Below the pieces are notes generated by a model. The model was not told the origin of the DNA, did not search any database, and saw nothing but the letters and a program-made list of their open reading frames with translations. A stretch of 64,000 nucleotides of DNA, taken from assembly GCA_963662175.1 (NCBI GenBank), contig OY759217.1, positions 15,998,562-16,062,561 on the forward strand, in the 5' to 3' direction. The translations under genes were made by a program, and so were the position numbers. Below are positions 1 to 10,139 of this stretch, in pieces (within the stretch, counting starts at the first letter, position 1; every line of letters starts with the position of its first letter). Source of the DNA: Aradus depressus (taxonomy: Eukaryota > Arthropoda > Insecta > Hemiptera > Aradidae).

Positions 1-892
1 ATACGAAAGTCATATTTTTTTCTTGGTTTTGTTTTATATTTAATTCATTTTTGTATTTAATGTAAGAAAGAAAGACGTAGAGAAGCAAGACTGGGAGAGG
101 TTATAGCAGCTACGTATTAAGTAGAGCACTCTATTAAGTGTGTTCTTTATAATAAAGTTATTTACCATGAAAACTATTAACTATTTATTTTATAGTGATG
201 GTCACGTAGTTTAATTGCATAAAATTGTGGAATATTTAATTATTCCTGTAATTTCCTTTTATATCAGGGAAGTAAATATGAAAAAAAATTCTCATAAGAA
301 TTCAGTGCTTTTTTATTAGGTTTTATTGGTGGAAAGCAATCTTCCTAGGAAGCATATATCAAGTTTAGTGGAGAAGCACTTAGGGTCCGGATGCAAACCT
401 GGAGGGCGGACATATAATGAAATAGGAGAGACGGAGGGTGGGTTTTATAGATGGGACGGAGTCATGGCGGGGGAGGGGGTCACCTCGGCTTTACCACTCG
501 GCCTCGCTTTTATTTGCAACCATTTTAGGTTTACTGCCGGGGGGGGGGGGGGGGGGGGGGCGGTTTGCATTAAACATCCAACCGCCGCCCCCGTATAATG
601 TAGTCTACTGTCCCCGTCCTCCCAGGTATTTGGTATTTGGGGACCCTCGAGGGGCTTCTCTTTATGAATCCTTAATACCGGAGGAGGGGGGGGACTTCGA
701 GTGGGATAATGTGGACTATATACTGGTTTTGGGAGGGGGTAGATTACACTAATGGTGGTTGTCTCTTTCCATTGTAACGGAATCTGTAAAATACTTCCCT
801 TTAAAGAACGTCTCTTAGGTACAACGAAGTAGAGATTTAAACATGCCTCGGTGTGATTGATTTCTGTTCTAATAGTTATATTTTGAGAAGAT
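1..892. other. AT-rich intergenic DNA with G-rich patch
   Basis: I see no gene here. The first 330 bases are AT-rich and featureless. From about 380 to 750 the + strand turns G-rich, with GGAGGG-like runs and a 22-base pure G tract at 539-560. The open frames across this patch exist because G and C tracts contain no stop codons; their products are low-complexity glycine-rich strings and are not believable proteins. The G-rich patch may be the end of a transposon like the one at 16783, but I could not find matching inverted termini. Confidence 0.5.
539..560 (+). repeat. Mononucleotide G tract (22 G)
   Basis: The sequence shows 22 consecutive G on the + strand. It is one of nine such tracts of 12-22 bases in the first 23 kb. 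Tracts this long are prone to length error in sequencing and could form G-quadruplex structures. Confidence 0.9.
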
Positions 893-1320
893 ATGGTGAG
901 AAAGAACCAACTGTAGACAGTAGAATATGTTCCTGAACTTCAGAACAGAAGCGAACTAACAGGAATCCTCACAGGACATGGTCCATTTAAGGGCCGGTAT
1001 TGAATTGCACCAAATCGTATACCTCCACATAATCCTTGTACTGCGATCATTTGAAGATAGGCAAAAATACAATCATAGAGGAAGATTCTAGGAGATTGGA
1101 CCATGGGAGTTTAGGAAACTGGGGTCCTTCATGAAGGACTTGGTATCTTCAGACCCAGGTACGACAACACGACAAGGTACTGAGGAAGACCAGCGCTGAC
1201 AAGGAAGGGATGACAACATTGGAGAGATTCCGAGGTGCACCTAGTACATATACAGAGTGTCCTTTTTAGATGGCCCGGTTGAACTTCTCTTGAACAAATA
1301 ACTTTATAGAAAAAATAAAA
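893..1320 (+). pseudogene. Decayed LINE 3' end (RNase H/tail region)
   Basis: Around 946-1000 the + strand translates as SELTGILTGHGPFKGR before a stop. This resembles the segment after RNase H in I/R1-type LINE ORF2 proteins, where a 'LTGH' motif precedes a zinc-knuckle-like tail. About 130 bases on, a second segment encodes KDLVSSDPG in another frame. The same pair of segments, in the same order and spacing, occurs again at 6995-7325, which supports a repeat family. Stops and frame changes show it is dead. Clade assignment is an inference from short motifs. Confidence 0.45.
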
Positions 1321-1323
1321 CAT

Positions 1324-1702
1324 ACGTATTTTATAATATTTTTCAGTTTAGTTTTAAATTATTAGCTGTTTTTTTAAAATAATTTCATACAGCATACTTC
1401 AGATTCAGTACAACTTTAAAATTTTAAATAGGACTCTATACTTTCTGTCAACCATTTTAAAGGCTTTTTTACGCTGAAATCAATGCCGCAATTCGATTTT
1501 TAATTGGTCAAGAAGTAACAAAGTTATAGTACAAAATTTGGAAAAAATACCTAATTTAGTTTGGTTTATTGCTTCTTAATTTTAGAAAAATTTCTTTACT
1601 TTGCTTTTAGATAAGTCATTGTTAATAATAATGGTACCAATCTGTGTTGTCTACAGTTCATGTTCGAACTGCCTGCCCGTTTATCACACAAAGATAGATA
1701 GA
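1324..1702. other. AT-rich spacer, nothing recognised
   Basis: AT-rich sequence between the LINE fragment and the mariner remnant. I found no coding frame, RNA gene or inverted repeat. The mariner element's missing terminus could lie here, but no terminal inverted repeat partner is visible. Confidence 0.5.
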
Positions 1703-2197
1703 CTACAGAGAGACAGATTGACATGCAACTTCTACCCTTTGCTGAAGTTCTTCAGGTAAGGTTGCAAGGTTGTGGGCGGCATAAACACTGGTTTTTAAAT
1801 GTCCCCACAAGAAATAATCTAACGGAACGGGTGAGCGAGGAGGCCAACAGATGGGGCTGCGTGACCCTATCCACCTATTCCGGTAGTGCCGATTCAAATA
1901 ATTTCTGACCTGCAAAGAATTGTGTGCAGGGCATCCGTCAAGCTGGAGTATCATTCTTTGGCATATCAGTAGTGGAACGTCTTCAAGCAAATCCTCTCTG
2001 AAAAAATTCAGAAACTGAGCTCCATTTAAATTATTTCGATAGAAATAAGAACCAATTAATTGATTTCCGAGGAGTCCACACAAAACATTAATGCTGTGAA
2101 CCACTTGGTGATGACATGGGTACTTTATTCGGGTATTTTCTTTTGACCACGTTCGAAAATTCTGTGGTGAACTTGGACTCAGAATTACGATGTGCAA
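1703..2197 (-). pseudogene. Mariner/Tc1-superfamily transposase fragment, inactive
   Basis: The minus strand has an open frame of 164 codons matching the catalytic half of a mariner/Tc1-type DDE transposase of the kind abundant in insects. Residues 17-40 (TWSKEN to SINVLCG) match the block after the first catalytic aspartate. Residues 84-92 (LQLDGCPAH) hold the second aspartate at residue 87. Residues 108-133 (NRWIGSRSP, WPPRSP, LDYFLWG) form the third block. Members of this family usually read WPPRSPDLTPLDFFLWG; here the segment is RSPVPLDYFLWG, so the aspartate after SP is gone with a two-residue deletion. The N-terminal DNA-binding part and first aspartate are missing, and the frame opens with TTG rather than ATG. 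The element is a fossil. Confidence 0.85.
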
Positions 2198-3020
2198 TGA
2201 AACAAAGAAAAACGCTGATGAAATGAAGTGGTGCGGAGGACGATGTTCTGTTAAACGTGGTTATTATACGACCAAGTCTCGTGATACTTTTTTAATTTTG
2301 TTTTTCAAAGTTGGCAAGTCTGTTCCATTGACAACAACAGTCTGGGATGAGAAAGTCCTGAAGCGGACCAACCGGTCGAAGCCCTCTTTACAATGATTAT
2401 TTTGCCTTGGATCTGGAACAAAGAGGAGAGAGGAGTGTTGTTTGTAAGGAGTCAATCAGGCGCGCGGTGACGGGGCTCCATGGCAAACAGCCTCAGGCAA
2501 GCAGGCTCTCCCTCAGAACAATGTAAATGTGACAGTGTCAACATGGAAGTGGGAACGGCTAATTTGTGGTCTCCCCCTCCAATAAGAGGTGTCCAGAGCC
2601 CGGCTAATCCTCAACGTTTATCCTCCACCCTCCACCCTCGCCTTTATTTAATATGCTAATCCCACCCCCTTACAGCCTTTACACCAACTCCAACAAAAGG
2701 ACTGGATAAAGGATCCTCTGTTTTCCTTCAGGACTCCAGACCCGCGTTAAGCTCTTTCAGAACATTGGATAAATAGTATTGTACTGACTAAAACTGAAGA
2801 TAATCAATAACAAATATTATCTTTCATGTCTCCAACATCACTCAGAGATTCATTTCTTATTAATTGGTAATCCTCTGCGAACTTAATGCCTCGTCAACTT
2901 GGCATCATCATCATCAGTCTCCGAATACTTCTCCATTCCTTGTTAAATATGATGTATTTTTTGTTGTTGAACAGTTAAAAAAGCGTTCTTATTTTACTTG
3001 TTTACTTTCTTATACCTCCT
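2198..3020. other. Intergenic, nothing recognised
   Basis: Mixed-composition DNA with a pyrimidine-rich stretch near 2565-2700. No credible coding frame, TIR or tandem repeat is visible. The short open frames on both strands near 2190-2455 overlap each other and have no family resemblance. Confidence 0.5.
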
Positions 3021-3094
3021 ATAAAAAAAAGTTGTAATCGTTCGAAAATCCGAGATCGAGTTTTCAACGAATGATCAGATTTTAAGGTTCCCGA

Positions 3095-4400
3095 TGGTGT
3101 GTATGTAATTTGAACTTTGCGAGCGCTCTAACTACAGCAATGATTGTAGCAATGAATCTGAAAGTACCGAAGATTTCGTAAATGCAAACTTAGATCTGAT
3201 TAGATTCTGGCAGAAATCGGGCCTCTTGACTTCAAGGCCTAAGCACATTGTACATAATAGCACTTTCATTTATAACCTAATAAAAAATCTTTACGAATAA
3301 AAGTTGTAGACTATACTGAAGGGCACATTTTATTTCTAAAATGCCTACAGTCTCTTCTTTCTCATGGGCTCATTGGAATATTATTGACTAACATTCATCC
3401 CGCGATTGACATGGAACCCAAATATATGATAAAATAAAATTTCACTGCACTTGCATATTTACGGGGGAAATAGTATATCTTTTCCATATGACAAGGATGA
3501 CGGAGTGAAGTGGAGGTCACGTGGGAGGTGGATAAAACGTTACAGGAATATAAGAGTATGAATGTCACTGAAGTGGGGTGGGGGGAGACTGGACGTGAAT
3601 ACTTGAACATCCCTTGATGTAATTGACGGGGTTATCCAGGGGTGTACAGTTACATATGTAGGATGTCATAGGATTGCCAATATCTGCAAAGTCCTTTCCT
3701 TCTGGAGACAAGGAGATGCACTCTCATGAGAATTATGGGCAGGATCTTCTGTAACAACAAAAAATGCAAGCATGTACAATGAATCTAAAGTTCTCAACTT
3801 CTAAGTTGAAAAAGAGGGAAATATTGGAAAAACGTATCAAAAAAAAAAAAGTGTGCGTCATGGGACGCGCGGCAGGAGCGGAGTTCCTCCGTGATGTTTT
3901 TGGTTGAAAATAATTTTTGACTGAAAGTAATTTTAAATTGAAATTATCAAATTATAAAATTGTCCATGTAAATTTATTAGGGAAAAGTAATCGAATTGTC
4001 GAATGCGTGCTCTTAAGGAGTAGGTATTATGTTGAAAGTGGTCGATCTTAGGAGAGTATTCTTGAATGAAATATTGTAGAGTAGTTGTAACAAAATTTTA
4101 TTTACTTATTATTATAATATTAAAATAGTATAATATACAACTCTATCGTATAATGTACAATTTGTCATGGAATCATGTACATAGAATCATTTCATCACAA
4201 GTATTTTCCAAGTATTTTGCTTGAGAAAGTTTATCGCTATTGTACATTGTCATGTAGTTTATAATAATAATTCTTATTCATCAACTTAATCTATCGACAT
4301 CTTAGTTATCAGCATCCATATCAATAGATTTTGCCTCATTATTTTCATCATTGTTATTTAAGACTCGTCACATCCAGTATTATGCACATTATTTTCTTAA
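3095..4400. other. Intergenic, AT-rich, nothing recognised
   Basis: I see no gene. The stretch 3026-3085 before it weakly resembles the start of the R1 repeat (TAATCGTTCGAAAATCC followed by GAGTTTTCAACG). The rest is AT-rich with short open frames that lack any family signal. No terminal repeats were found. Confidence 0.45.
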
Positions 4401-4410
4401 AATCTATAAA

Positions 4411-4889
4411 TTAAATAATTTGTTTATGGTCACTAAAGTAAGGAACATAAATTTTAGACAATCTTTTCTACGAATCTTGCAAAAACAGCGTCTATAGTTG
4501 TGCCACGTTTATATTGATAATCTCTTGTTGTAGTTAACTTTCGGTCATTAACCATTCTCAGTTTAAATGTGTCAAAAAGAAACTTAATGGCTTACTCAGC
4601 CCTCTCTTCTGCAAAATTACAATTGAAATCTCCAGCCTAAATCAAAGGAAGTTCATGATAATTTGCCTTTAGACATTTTTTTTTATTATACTTCTTTAGA
4701 GTACTACACCGCAAGTGAAAAACGAATAAATTTTATAATTGCCTCCACGCTGTTTGAAGGTGGTATATTCTGAAGGTGAAAGTTTCTGATAGTCGGGGAG
4801 GGGAGAGTGAAACTTTCGTTGCGCATTTCCGTGTCATAACACGTAGGTAACGCTTTTACCAACTCGCTGCCGAGAGACCAAAGGCACAT
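4411..4889 (-). pseudogene. EEP-type endonuclease domain remnant (transposon-derived)
   Basis: Read on the minus strand, the pieces in order are: SNSVEAIIKFIRFSLA (about 4758-4710), NYHELPLI then a stop, AGDFNCNFAEERAE then a stop, IKFLFDTFKLRMVNDRKLTT, RGTTIDAVFARF, and after a frame change VPYFSDHKQII. GDFN and SDH are the late catalytic motifs of the endonuclease/exonuclease/phosphatase superfamily, and the TTIDAVF block is typical of a lineage found in invertebrate mobile elements, including Helitron-related ones and LINEs. At least two internal stops and one frameshift make it a pseudogene. The upstream part of the open frame (4889 to about 4780) I cannot place. Assignment to a Helitron-like rather than LINE source is inference. 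Confidence 0.6.
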
Positions 4890-4988
4890 AAGAAGCTCCG
4901 CTCCAATAAAGCAAACTTACTTTTGAATTATTGTTTAATCCACAATAATGTTATACAAATACGGCCGATTACGGCATTACATCGTCAG

Positions 4989-5160
4989 GTTTAGTTAGTT
5001 ATTGTGTCTTTTGACTATCAGGTCATATCGCCTGTTATCAGTGAGGTTTTTCGTCGCTCTGGTGGACATTAGCCGGACTCTACTAAGGGAGTTTAAATAT
5101 TGCCAACCTAGGTTTATCCACCTAAGGCGGTCTTTAACGAGTACCTGACATGGAAGGCCA
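4989..5160 (-). repeat. SINE fragment, 3' half, antisense (copy 1)
   Basis: This matches the 3' half of the full SINE at 20788-21129 in reverse orientation. Shared blocks include the TATCAGGTCATATCGCC-like start, the segment with CGCTCTGGTGGACAT, the GACTCTAC block, and GTCTTTAACGAGTACCTGACAT. It stops at about 5160, before the core and tRNA head. Its tail side reads GGTTTAGTTAGTTATT, equivalent to a CTAA-rich 3' tail on the minus strand. Confidence 0.75.
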
Positions 5161-5397
5161 CAACAGGCCCCGTTTAGTTATAGAGAAAGAAAGTTTGCTG
5201 AATGCGAACCATTTTCATTTATCAGGTAAGAAAAAAGTTTGGAATTTCAACTTGGAAACGTGTCCGTGTAGTTAATTTTGTTTAAAATTAAAATCACCGA
5301 CTTTTCTGAAGGGTGGAAATATTTTTTTTTTTTCAATAATAATAATAAAACTAAAATTAAAGATTAAATTCTAACAAAATAAACTAATGTATTTGAG

Positions 5398-5712
5398 CTT
5401 CTTAACCGGGTTTTAACTATGAGATCATATCGCCTACTACCAGAACGCTCTTTCGTCATGAGCTCGACTCTATTGCGAGTCCTAAATTTTAGTTACCCAG
5501 GTTTAATTACCTAGGGTAGTCGGTGTTTGTGCACCAGAAATCAAACATTCTTGGGACCATGGCTTAACGTTCCATCCGAAGGACGGCGTGCTCAGGTTTT
5601 TCTAACCTCCCTGATGGGGGGGGGGGGGGGGGGGGGCCTCGTACTAAGGACCTCGGCCGAGTTTCGAGACCTCGATCTTGAGCTTAGTAGGCAAGAACTG
5701 ATGAGCCTTGTG
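5398..5712 (-). mobile_element. SINE, nearly full length, antisense (copy 2)
   Basis: Reverse-oriented copy of the SINE family. In + order it shows the tail side (AACTATGAGATCATATCGCC), the CAGAACGCTCTTTCGTC block, ACCCAGGTTTAATTACC, the core (GGCTTAACGTTCCATCCGAA, GGACGGCGTGCTCA), then a 21-base G tract at 5616-5636 inserted in the body, and finally the tRNA-derived head with CGATCTTGAGCTTAGTAGGC. The terminal acceptor stem is eroded. The open frame at 5527-5715 is only antisense SINE sequence. Confidence 0.8.
5616..5636 (+). repeat. Mononucleotide G tract (21 G) inside a SINE
   Basis: Twenty-one consecutive G interrupt SINE copy 2 between its core and tRNA head. At the equivalent place copy 7 (20788-21129) has an ordinary AT-rich linker. 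Confidence 0.9.
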
Positions 5713-5927
5713 TAAAATGAGGTTTATAAATTTAACAAAATTATTACTGATGAAATATTAATTTAATTTAAATAGATTGGTTTTTTCCTATCTGTAAAAT
5801 AACTAAATGAATAACAATAAAGATTGTTAACTAAATAACAATAAAGATATAAATTGGAATTATAACAAAATAAATAAAGACAATGACGAAATAATGATAA
5901 TATATATTAATCAAAGAAATAATAGAC

Positions 5928-5994
5928 CTTGTCTACCCACTGTTCTTCACTAGATCCGGTTTTCAAAGCAACAGCGTCATAATCAGTGTTACAT
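5928..5994 (-). CDS. Possible small exon of an unknown gene (weak)
   Basis: On the minus strand an acceptor-like TTTATTCTATTGTAG precedes a 67-base open block whose translation is compositionally like real protein (NTDYDAVALKTGSSEEQWVDK). It is followed either by a weak donor (AAG then GTCTAT) or, without splicing, by a stop at 5907-5909. I do not recognise the protein. The surrounding DNA is AT-rich. It could be a chance open block, and I rate it low. Confidence 0.2.
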
Positions 5995-6082
5995 CTACAA
6001 TAGAATAAATATACAAATAATGAAAGGTATAAATCATAAAGCATCAGGGTACAAACTAACAAAATAAAAACTTACACCACCC

Positions 6083-6200
6083 ACACAGCGTACTCAAGGT
6101 TTTTTCAGCTCCTAGAAAAAAAAACCTAAGCCGACCGGGTTTAAATTCCGCGATCTTGAGCTCAGTAAGCAGGCACGCATATCACTGAGCTACCGGCGCC
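6083..6200 (-). repeat. SINE fragment: tRNA-derived head, antisense (copy 3)
   Basis: Reverse-oriented 5' part of the SINE family. It runs from GCGTACTCAAGG through CCTAAGCCGACCGGGTTT (degenerate B-box side), CGCGATCTTGAGCTCAGTAA, and ends with CACTGAGCTACCGGCGCC, which is the reverse complement of the SINE start including the A-box (TAGCTCAGTG). The 3' half is missing. Confidence 0.8.
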
Positions 6201-6204
6201 ATTG

Positions 6205-6750
6205 TTGAATGTCAGGCTTACAAACAGGTTGACGAAATAAGAACAGGTAATCGTTATGTTGTTAAGAGAAGCTTATCGATATATTGTCTCTAGGAGGAGC
6301 TTTTTCGATATGTTGACACACCAAGAGAACGATTGCAAGTACATCGATTTATTGATAAAAGGAGCTCTTGGAGTGGGGTTAGTGTCATTATATAGGATTG
6401 TCGGCCGGGTGTTGTTCCCAACTCACCCTATCTTCATTACAGACACATATTTCATTTTATGATCTGTACTGCAGATGCTCCTCTTCGATTAAATATCTAA
6501 TATCCCATATTTACATTCAACATATTACTACTAAAGACCAACAATGCATTCAAATGCACTGTGTAGCGATTAATAGGAGTCAGCTTATGTTAACTTCGAT
6601 ATGCAACCTTCATCCATAAGTGCATAAGTGCTCAAGGGGATTTTAGTAAATTACATTACGCAAATTTCGAAATCTCTTGACCCCCTTTATGGTCTTTAAC
6701 CTAACATTATTATTATTTTTTTTAAAGATGATTAGATGAGACAAAACTTA
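6205..6750. other. Intergenic, nothing recognised
   Basis: No gene, structural RNA or repeat was recognised. Two overlapping open frames (6256-6462 and 6398-6619) show no family resemblance and are likely chance. Confidence 0.5.
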
Positions 6751-6756
6751 TTTTTT

Positions 6757-6880
6757 GAAATATTGTCTATACCACAAACATTTATACATGAACTACCGGT
6801 TTCGTCAGCTTTAGTCATGAACCTGAAGATAGTGTGATGCCGAAACCGATAGTTAATATATAACTTCCAAAAAAGAAGTT
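6757..6880 (+). repeat. Repeat with CTGAAGA...GAAAC motif (Penelope/LINE-associated type)
   Basis: This stretch holds GAACTACCGGTTTCG and, about 40 bases later, CCTGAAGATAGTGTGATGCC followed by GAAACCGATAGTT, an imperfect inverted pair. The spacing CTGAAGA-stem-GAAA resembles a hammerhead core. The flanking sequence TATTGTCTA...CACAAA recurs, inverted, near 19860-19905 beside a similar motif, so this is a repeat family. The would-be stem II does not pair well here (first pair T-C), so I do not call an active ribozyme. Confidence 0.35.
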
Positions 6881-6994
6881 TATTTTATTTATTTATTACA
6901 AGTTTTCACAATTTGTCTGAGTCTCTTAACATAGAAGTTGATCAGTTATGCACCTTAGGACACTACAAGATAATTGAACCCTATTGGGCCCCCG

Positions 6995-7325
6995 GTCACT
7001 AGGACTGGAGATGTTCCAGGATGAGGATTCCAAGGGTTTGGAGGATGGCACAACAAGAATGAGCTTCGGCCATGGTCCGTTCAAGGACAGAGCAGCTCAA
7101 TACCGAAGATGCCCGGAAAATGCTTGAAAAAGATTTCAAAATTTCAATTGAGATATAGGTAACCATAAAGAAATATTTTAAGAGCACGGGAATATTCTTA
7201 CGAAAGACTTGGTATCTTCAGTTCCTGGTAAGTCAAGATGACAAAGTAAGAAGGAAGCCCAGCGCTTCCAGAGAAGGGATAAGAGCATTGTATGCTTAGG
7301 TTCCTAAGTGCATGCATCATCCCAC
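6995..7325 (+). pseudogene. Decayed LINE 3' end, second copy
   Basis: On the + strand FGHGPFKDRAAQYRRCPENA is encoded around 7065-7125, followed about 80 bases later by ILTKDLVSSVPG in another frame. Both blocks parallel the copy at 893-1320 (LTGHGPFKGR, then KDLVSSDPG), and the DNA around 7203-7320 (GACTTGGTATCTTCAG onward) is alignable with 1138-1260. Frameshifts and stops make it inactive. Confidence 0.45.
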
Positions 7326-7329
7326 CCAG

Positions 7330-8312
7330 TATATACATTATTAAAATTAAACATTGAAACAAACAAAAATCGAAAGAAAAATCTTAAAAACTAAATTCTT
7401 AACACTAATTCAATCTTTTTGTTTTATATTTTGGGCCATTCTCTAAAATTATGTTATATATATCTGGGCATATATCCTGTACATATAAACAAATAAAAGT
7501 GCCTTCTTTTTGGATCAGTTTCACCGTCAATACACTCCTACTTAGTATAACATAAGCCTAAAAACCACTGTCTACCTTCACTCAGACCGTCGCCATTCCT
7601 CGGCCTCGACTCTCTCTACACACACTAATAAAACAGCTGATGGCCGTGTTTTGTTTTTTACTGGCATTTGTTTTAAAAGAAATGGTTTCTTATTTATAAA
7701 AATAAATATAATTAATTTTTTAATGTTTATAATTTAATCATTTCATATAGGTATGTATTATTTTTATACATATATTTATATTATATATTAGCTAAGCTTT
7801 AAGCTTTATTGCGTTATGTAACGTTTTCAAAGACCCCCATCACAAAGTTCGAATACTCTCCCCTTTAGTTGCAATACGTAATTTATTTGTAGCCCCCAAG
7901 GATATGACACCTGAACTGTGTTGAGCATTGCCAAAAGACTGATGGCAGGAAGGCAAGAGTGCCATATCCAGAGCGGTATTAAATACCTGCTGGTGGAGTG
8001 AATCCTGGTTGCCAGATCTGTGCCCCAATATCCCCCGGATTCCCGACTAACGACCCTCGCATTCCAGTCCTCCATCCTCTCTTCCATCTCATCCTAGCCC
8101 TTCACCCTCCCTCTCTCTAATTATGTCATTCCCAACTCTAAACCTTCTTACTCCAGAGTACTTCACTAATCACATCACACTCAACATCTCCCGGTTACAA
8201 TCCTACTCTCCTGAATAAACTCTCTCTCAGGATTCTATCTCCTATGTCTCTGTATATCTGTTAGTGGCTTCTGCGTTTCAGTGTAAGAACTAATTGTAAG
8301 TAGATCGCAGGG
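7330..8312. other. Intergenic, nothing recognised
   Basis: The first part is strongly AT-rich. From about 7830 to 8260 composition is more balanced and minus-strand frames of 86 and 62 codons overlap, but I recognise no domain in them, and the matching + strand is pyrimidine-rich (CTCCCTCTCTCTAA). Probably eroded transposon sequence. Confidence 0.4.
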
Positions 8313-8709
8313 TAATAAACCAACTATTACGGCCTTCTCATGAAATTTTAATCTTATTTTCTCAAGCTCAACAGACTCTTTGTACTTTTTTGAAAAGAAA
8401 TTGACCATTCACAAAACAATAATAAAACCTATACCTATGTCGATATATAACAAATGAAATATATATGTTCATACGGACTCTAATTGGGTTGTGCTAAGTC
8501 ATCTAATTGTTAACGCACCCTTCTATATTTCCAATCCTACCCTCCATAATGACCTTAAAATACCATTTGTTATTGACCTCATCAAGTCCCACTTCTCCAA
8601 ATTTCACTTTAACCTTTCTTTCCATGGCAATCCCGTCTCTCGACTCCTCTCCTTCTGCTCCCATCCAGATAAACTGAGGCGGCGCTGGCCGAGAGGCCTG
8701 CTAGTATAA
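8313..8709 (+). pseudogene. Jockey-like LINE ORF2 C-terminal fragment (left arm of inverted pair)
   Basis: The + strand translates near the end as VNAPFYISNPTLHNDLKIPF, continues through a basic stretch, and closes with PDKLRRRWPRGLL at a stop. This is the usual C-terminus of jockey-clade LINE ORF2: a NAPxYxSNxxLHxDLxIP block about 50 residues before a terminal KLRRxxPxDLL. Upstream, 8313-8480 aligns with the other copy but contains stops. The same ~395-bp segment is present in reverse at 10203-10612, so the two form a large inverted repeat with a 1.5-kb spacer. Confidence 0.65.
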
Positions 8710-8719
8710 AATAGCAAAT

Positions 8720-9475
8720 ATATTTAGGGAGTGCTGGTGTGGCTGACTTACTGTGAGAGGCCAGGCCCCTGTTGATGAGGTGGCCCTAGGTTAGCTGAAT
8801 GTGACCTAGACGGAGCCGCATCACACACACCTCCTGCCTACCCCGCCTTTCCGAGCTTTTCCATTCCATTCGTCAATATTTTCTTTGATGGACCTCAGTT
8901 TCTTTTCTACTGACACATCGGTCCACGTAGGCATATCTTCAGATCGGAAGTCAGCGTCACTTCCTTTTCTTGTCCAGGCAACGTTGCTGCTTCCATAGCT
9001 GCATCTTTGTTTATGATGTGAAGATTTTGCCGTGAATTTGTGTTTCGTATATCTAAAGAGGTTTGATTAGGCAGAGTGTCTGTTCACTAGGGAATAAAGG
9101 AGTTTAAGCGATCTGCTTAATGTAATACAGATGAGGTGTGAGGGTTCCATTACCGTCTTCTGACCAGTGTAGTCCTAAATATTTCGCGGTGTTAGTCTGA
9201 GAGAGGGGCTTGTTGTAGATAAAACGGCCGGACATGTATCTTGTCTTACTGTAAATGTTTTATGTTGTGATTTGTCCGTGTAAGTTTAATTTTAGCGTTA
9301 CACCAGCTCTCAGTTTCAGTGGGAATGGTGTAGTAGTATGAACGAGGCGTTGTAGTATGTGAGATCTAATACCTAACAATTGAAATAACATAAATTCCCA
9401 AATATCACTACGCAACAATAAATCAAATACGGCGGCATGGCGAATATCGTGCATAATGCTTTTACTATTAGATAC
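8720..9475 (-). pseudogene. LINE ORF2 remnant: RT thumb to RNase H tail
   Basis: On the minus strand 9250-9120 encodes GRFIYNKPLSQTNTAKYLGL followed by HW...LTPHLYYIKQIA, matching the end of reverse transcriptase (AKYLGV...HI). Further on come WTDVSVEKKLRSIKENIDEW (about 8935-8875) and VMRLRLGHIQLT then GHLINR (about 8830-8770), the familiar end of RNase H-bearing LINEs (RLRxGHTxLTHGHL). Stops and frame changes are frequent. It runs opposite to the adjacent 8313-8709 fragment, so this locus is a composite of at least two LINE insertions. Confidence 0.65.
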
Positions 9476-9479
9476 AGTT

Positions 9480-10135
9480 TATTTATTAAGTCTTTATTTA
9501 TTTATAAATAAAATACACATATACAAATAGTTCGAAAATCAAAAATCTTATACTAAAGACGACCACTTGGTCAGATGACCTTCAGAGTGTAGTCGTCATA
9601 ATTTACAAATAAAGAATTAATTAAGTACATCTATCACTTAGCGTTCAAGTATAGAACAACAAAATACAATTACAACTTGTTAAACAATCAAATTATACCT
9701 TCGCCTAAGTACATAATAAATTTTATTTACGAACACGAAAGGATCTTTTCAATATATGTAAATATATATATTTGACCTTTAAAATTTAAATAAAAATAAT
9801 CATAATCTTCTTGTTCGGTATACTAATATTAATTTGAGATATTAATTGTGAATCATAAGATTTAAGCCTAGTTATAATAAATGTTCTAATATGATAACAC
9901 AAATTAATACGACTTAAAAAGATTAATAAATAGTAAATAGTAAATAATAAATAAGTAATATTATATATAATATTAGGAAAAATAGAATAGCATTAGATCA
10001 CAATAATAATTTAAATTGTATTCTCGTTAAACTATGATATTTTTGGCTCGTCTACAATAATTAGCAAGAGAGGTGCGGAGTATCAGTTTAATAGTTTAAT
10101 AATCATGAGGTTTTCTGATATTAGTTCTCCAGCTA
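9480..10135. other. Very AT-rich spacer
   Basis: Strongly AT-rich DNA with simple TAAATA-type stretches around 9930-9960. No coding or structured feature is visible. Confidence 0.5.
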
Positions 10136-10139
10136 TACC

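Noticed and set aside
326..752. Glycine-rich proteins from overlapping frames
   Set aside because: They arise from reading through the G tract at 539-560; both frames are low-complexity with no start context or homology.
6824..6855. Active hammerhead ribozyme
   Set aside because: CTGAAGA and GAAAC are present, but the intervening bases do not form a stem closed next to the core (T opposite C), and stems I/III are not evident.
8491..8709. Complete small host gene
   Set aside because: The frame is the C-terminal end of a LINE ORF2 (SNPTLHNDLKIP and terminal KLRRRWPRGLL), and a second inverted copy exists at 10203-10612.
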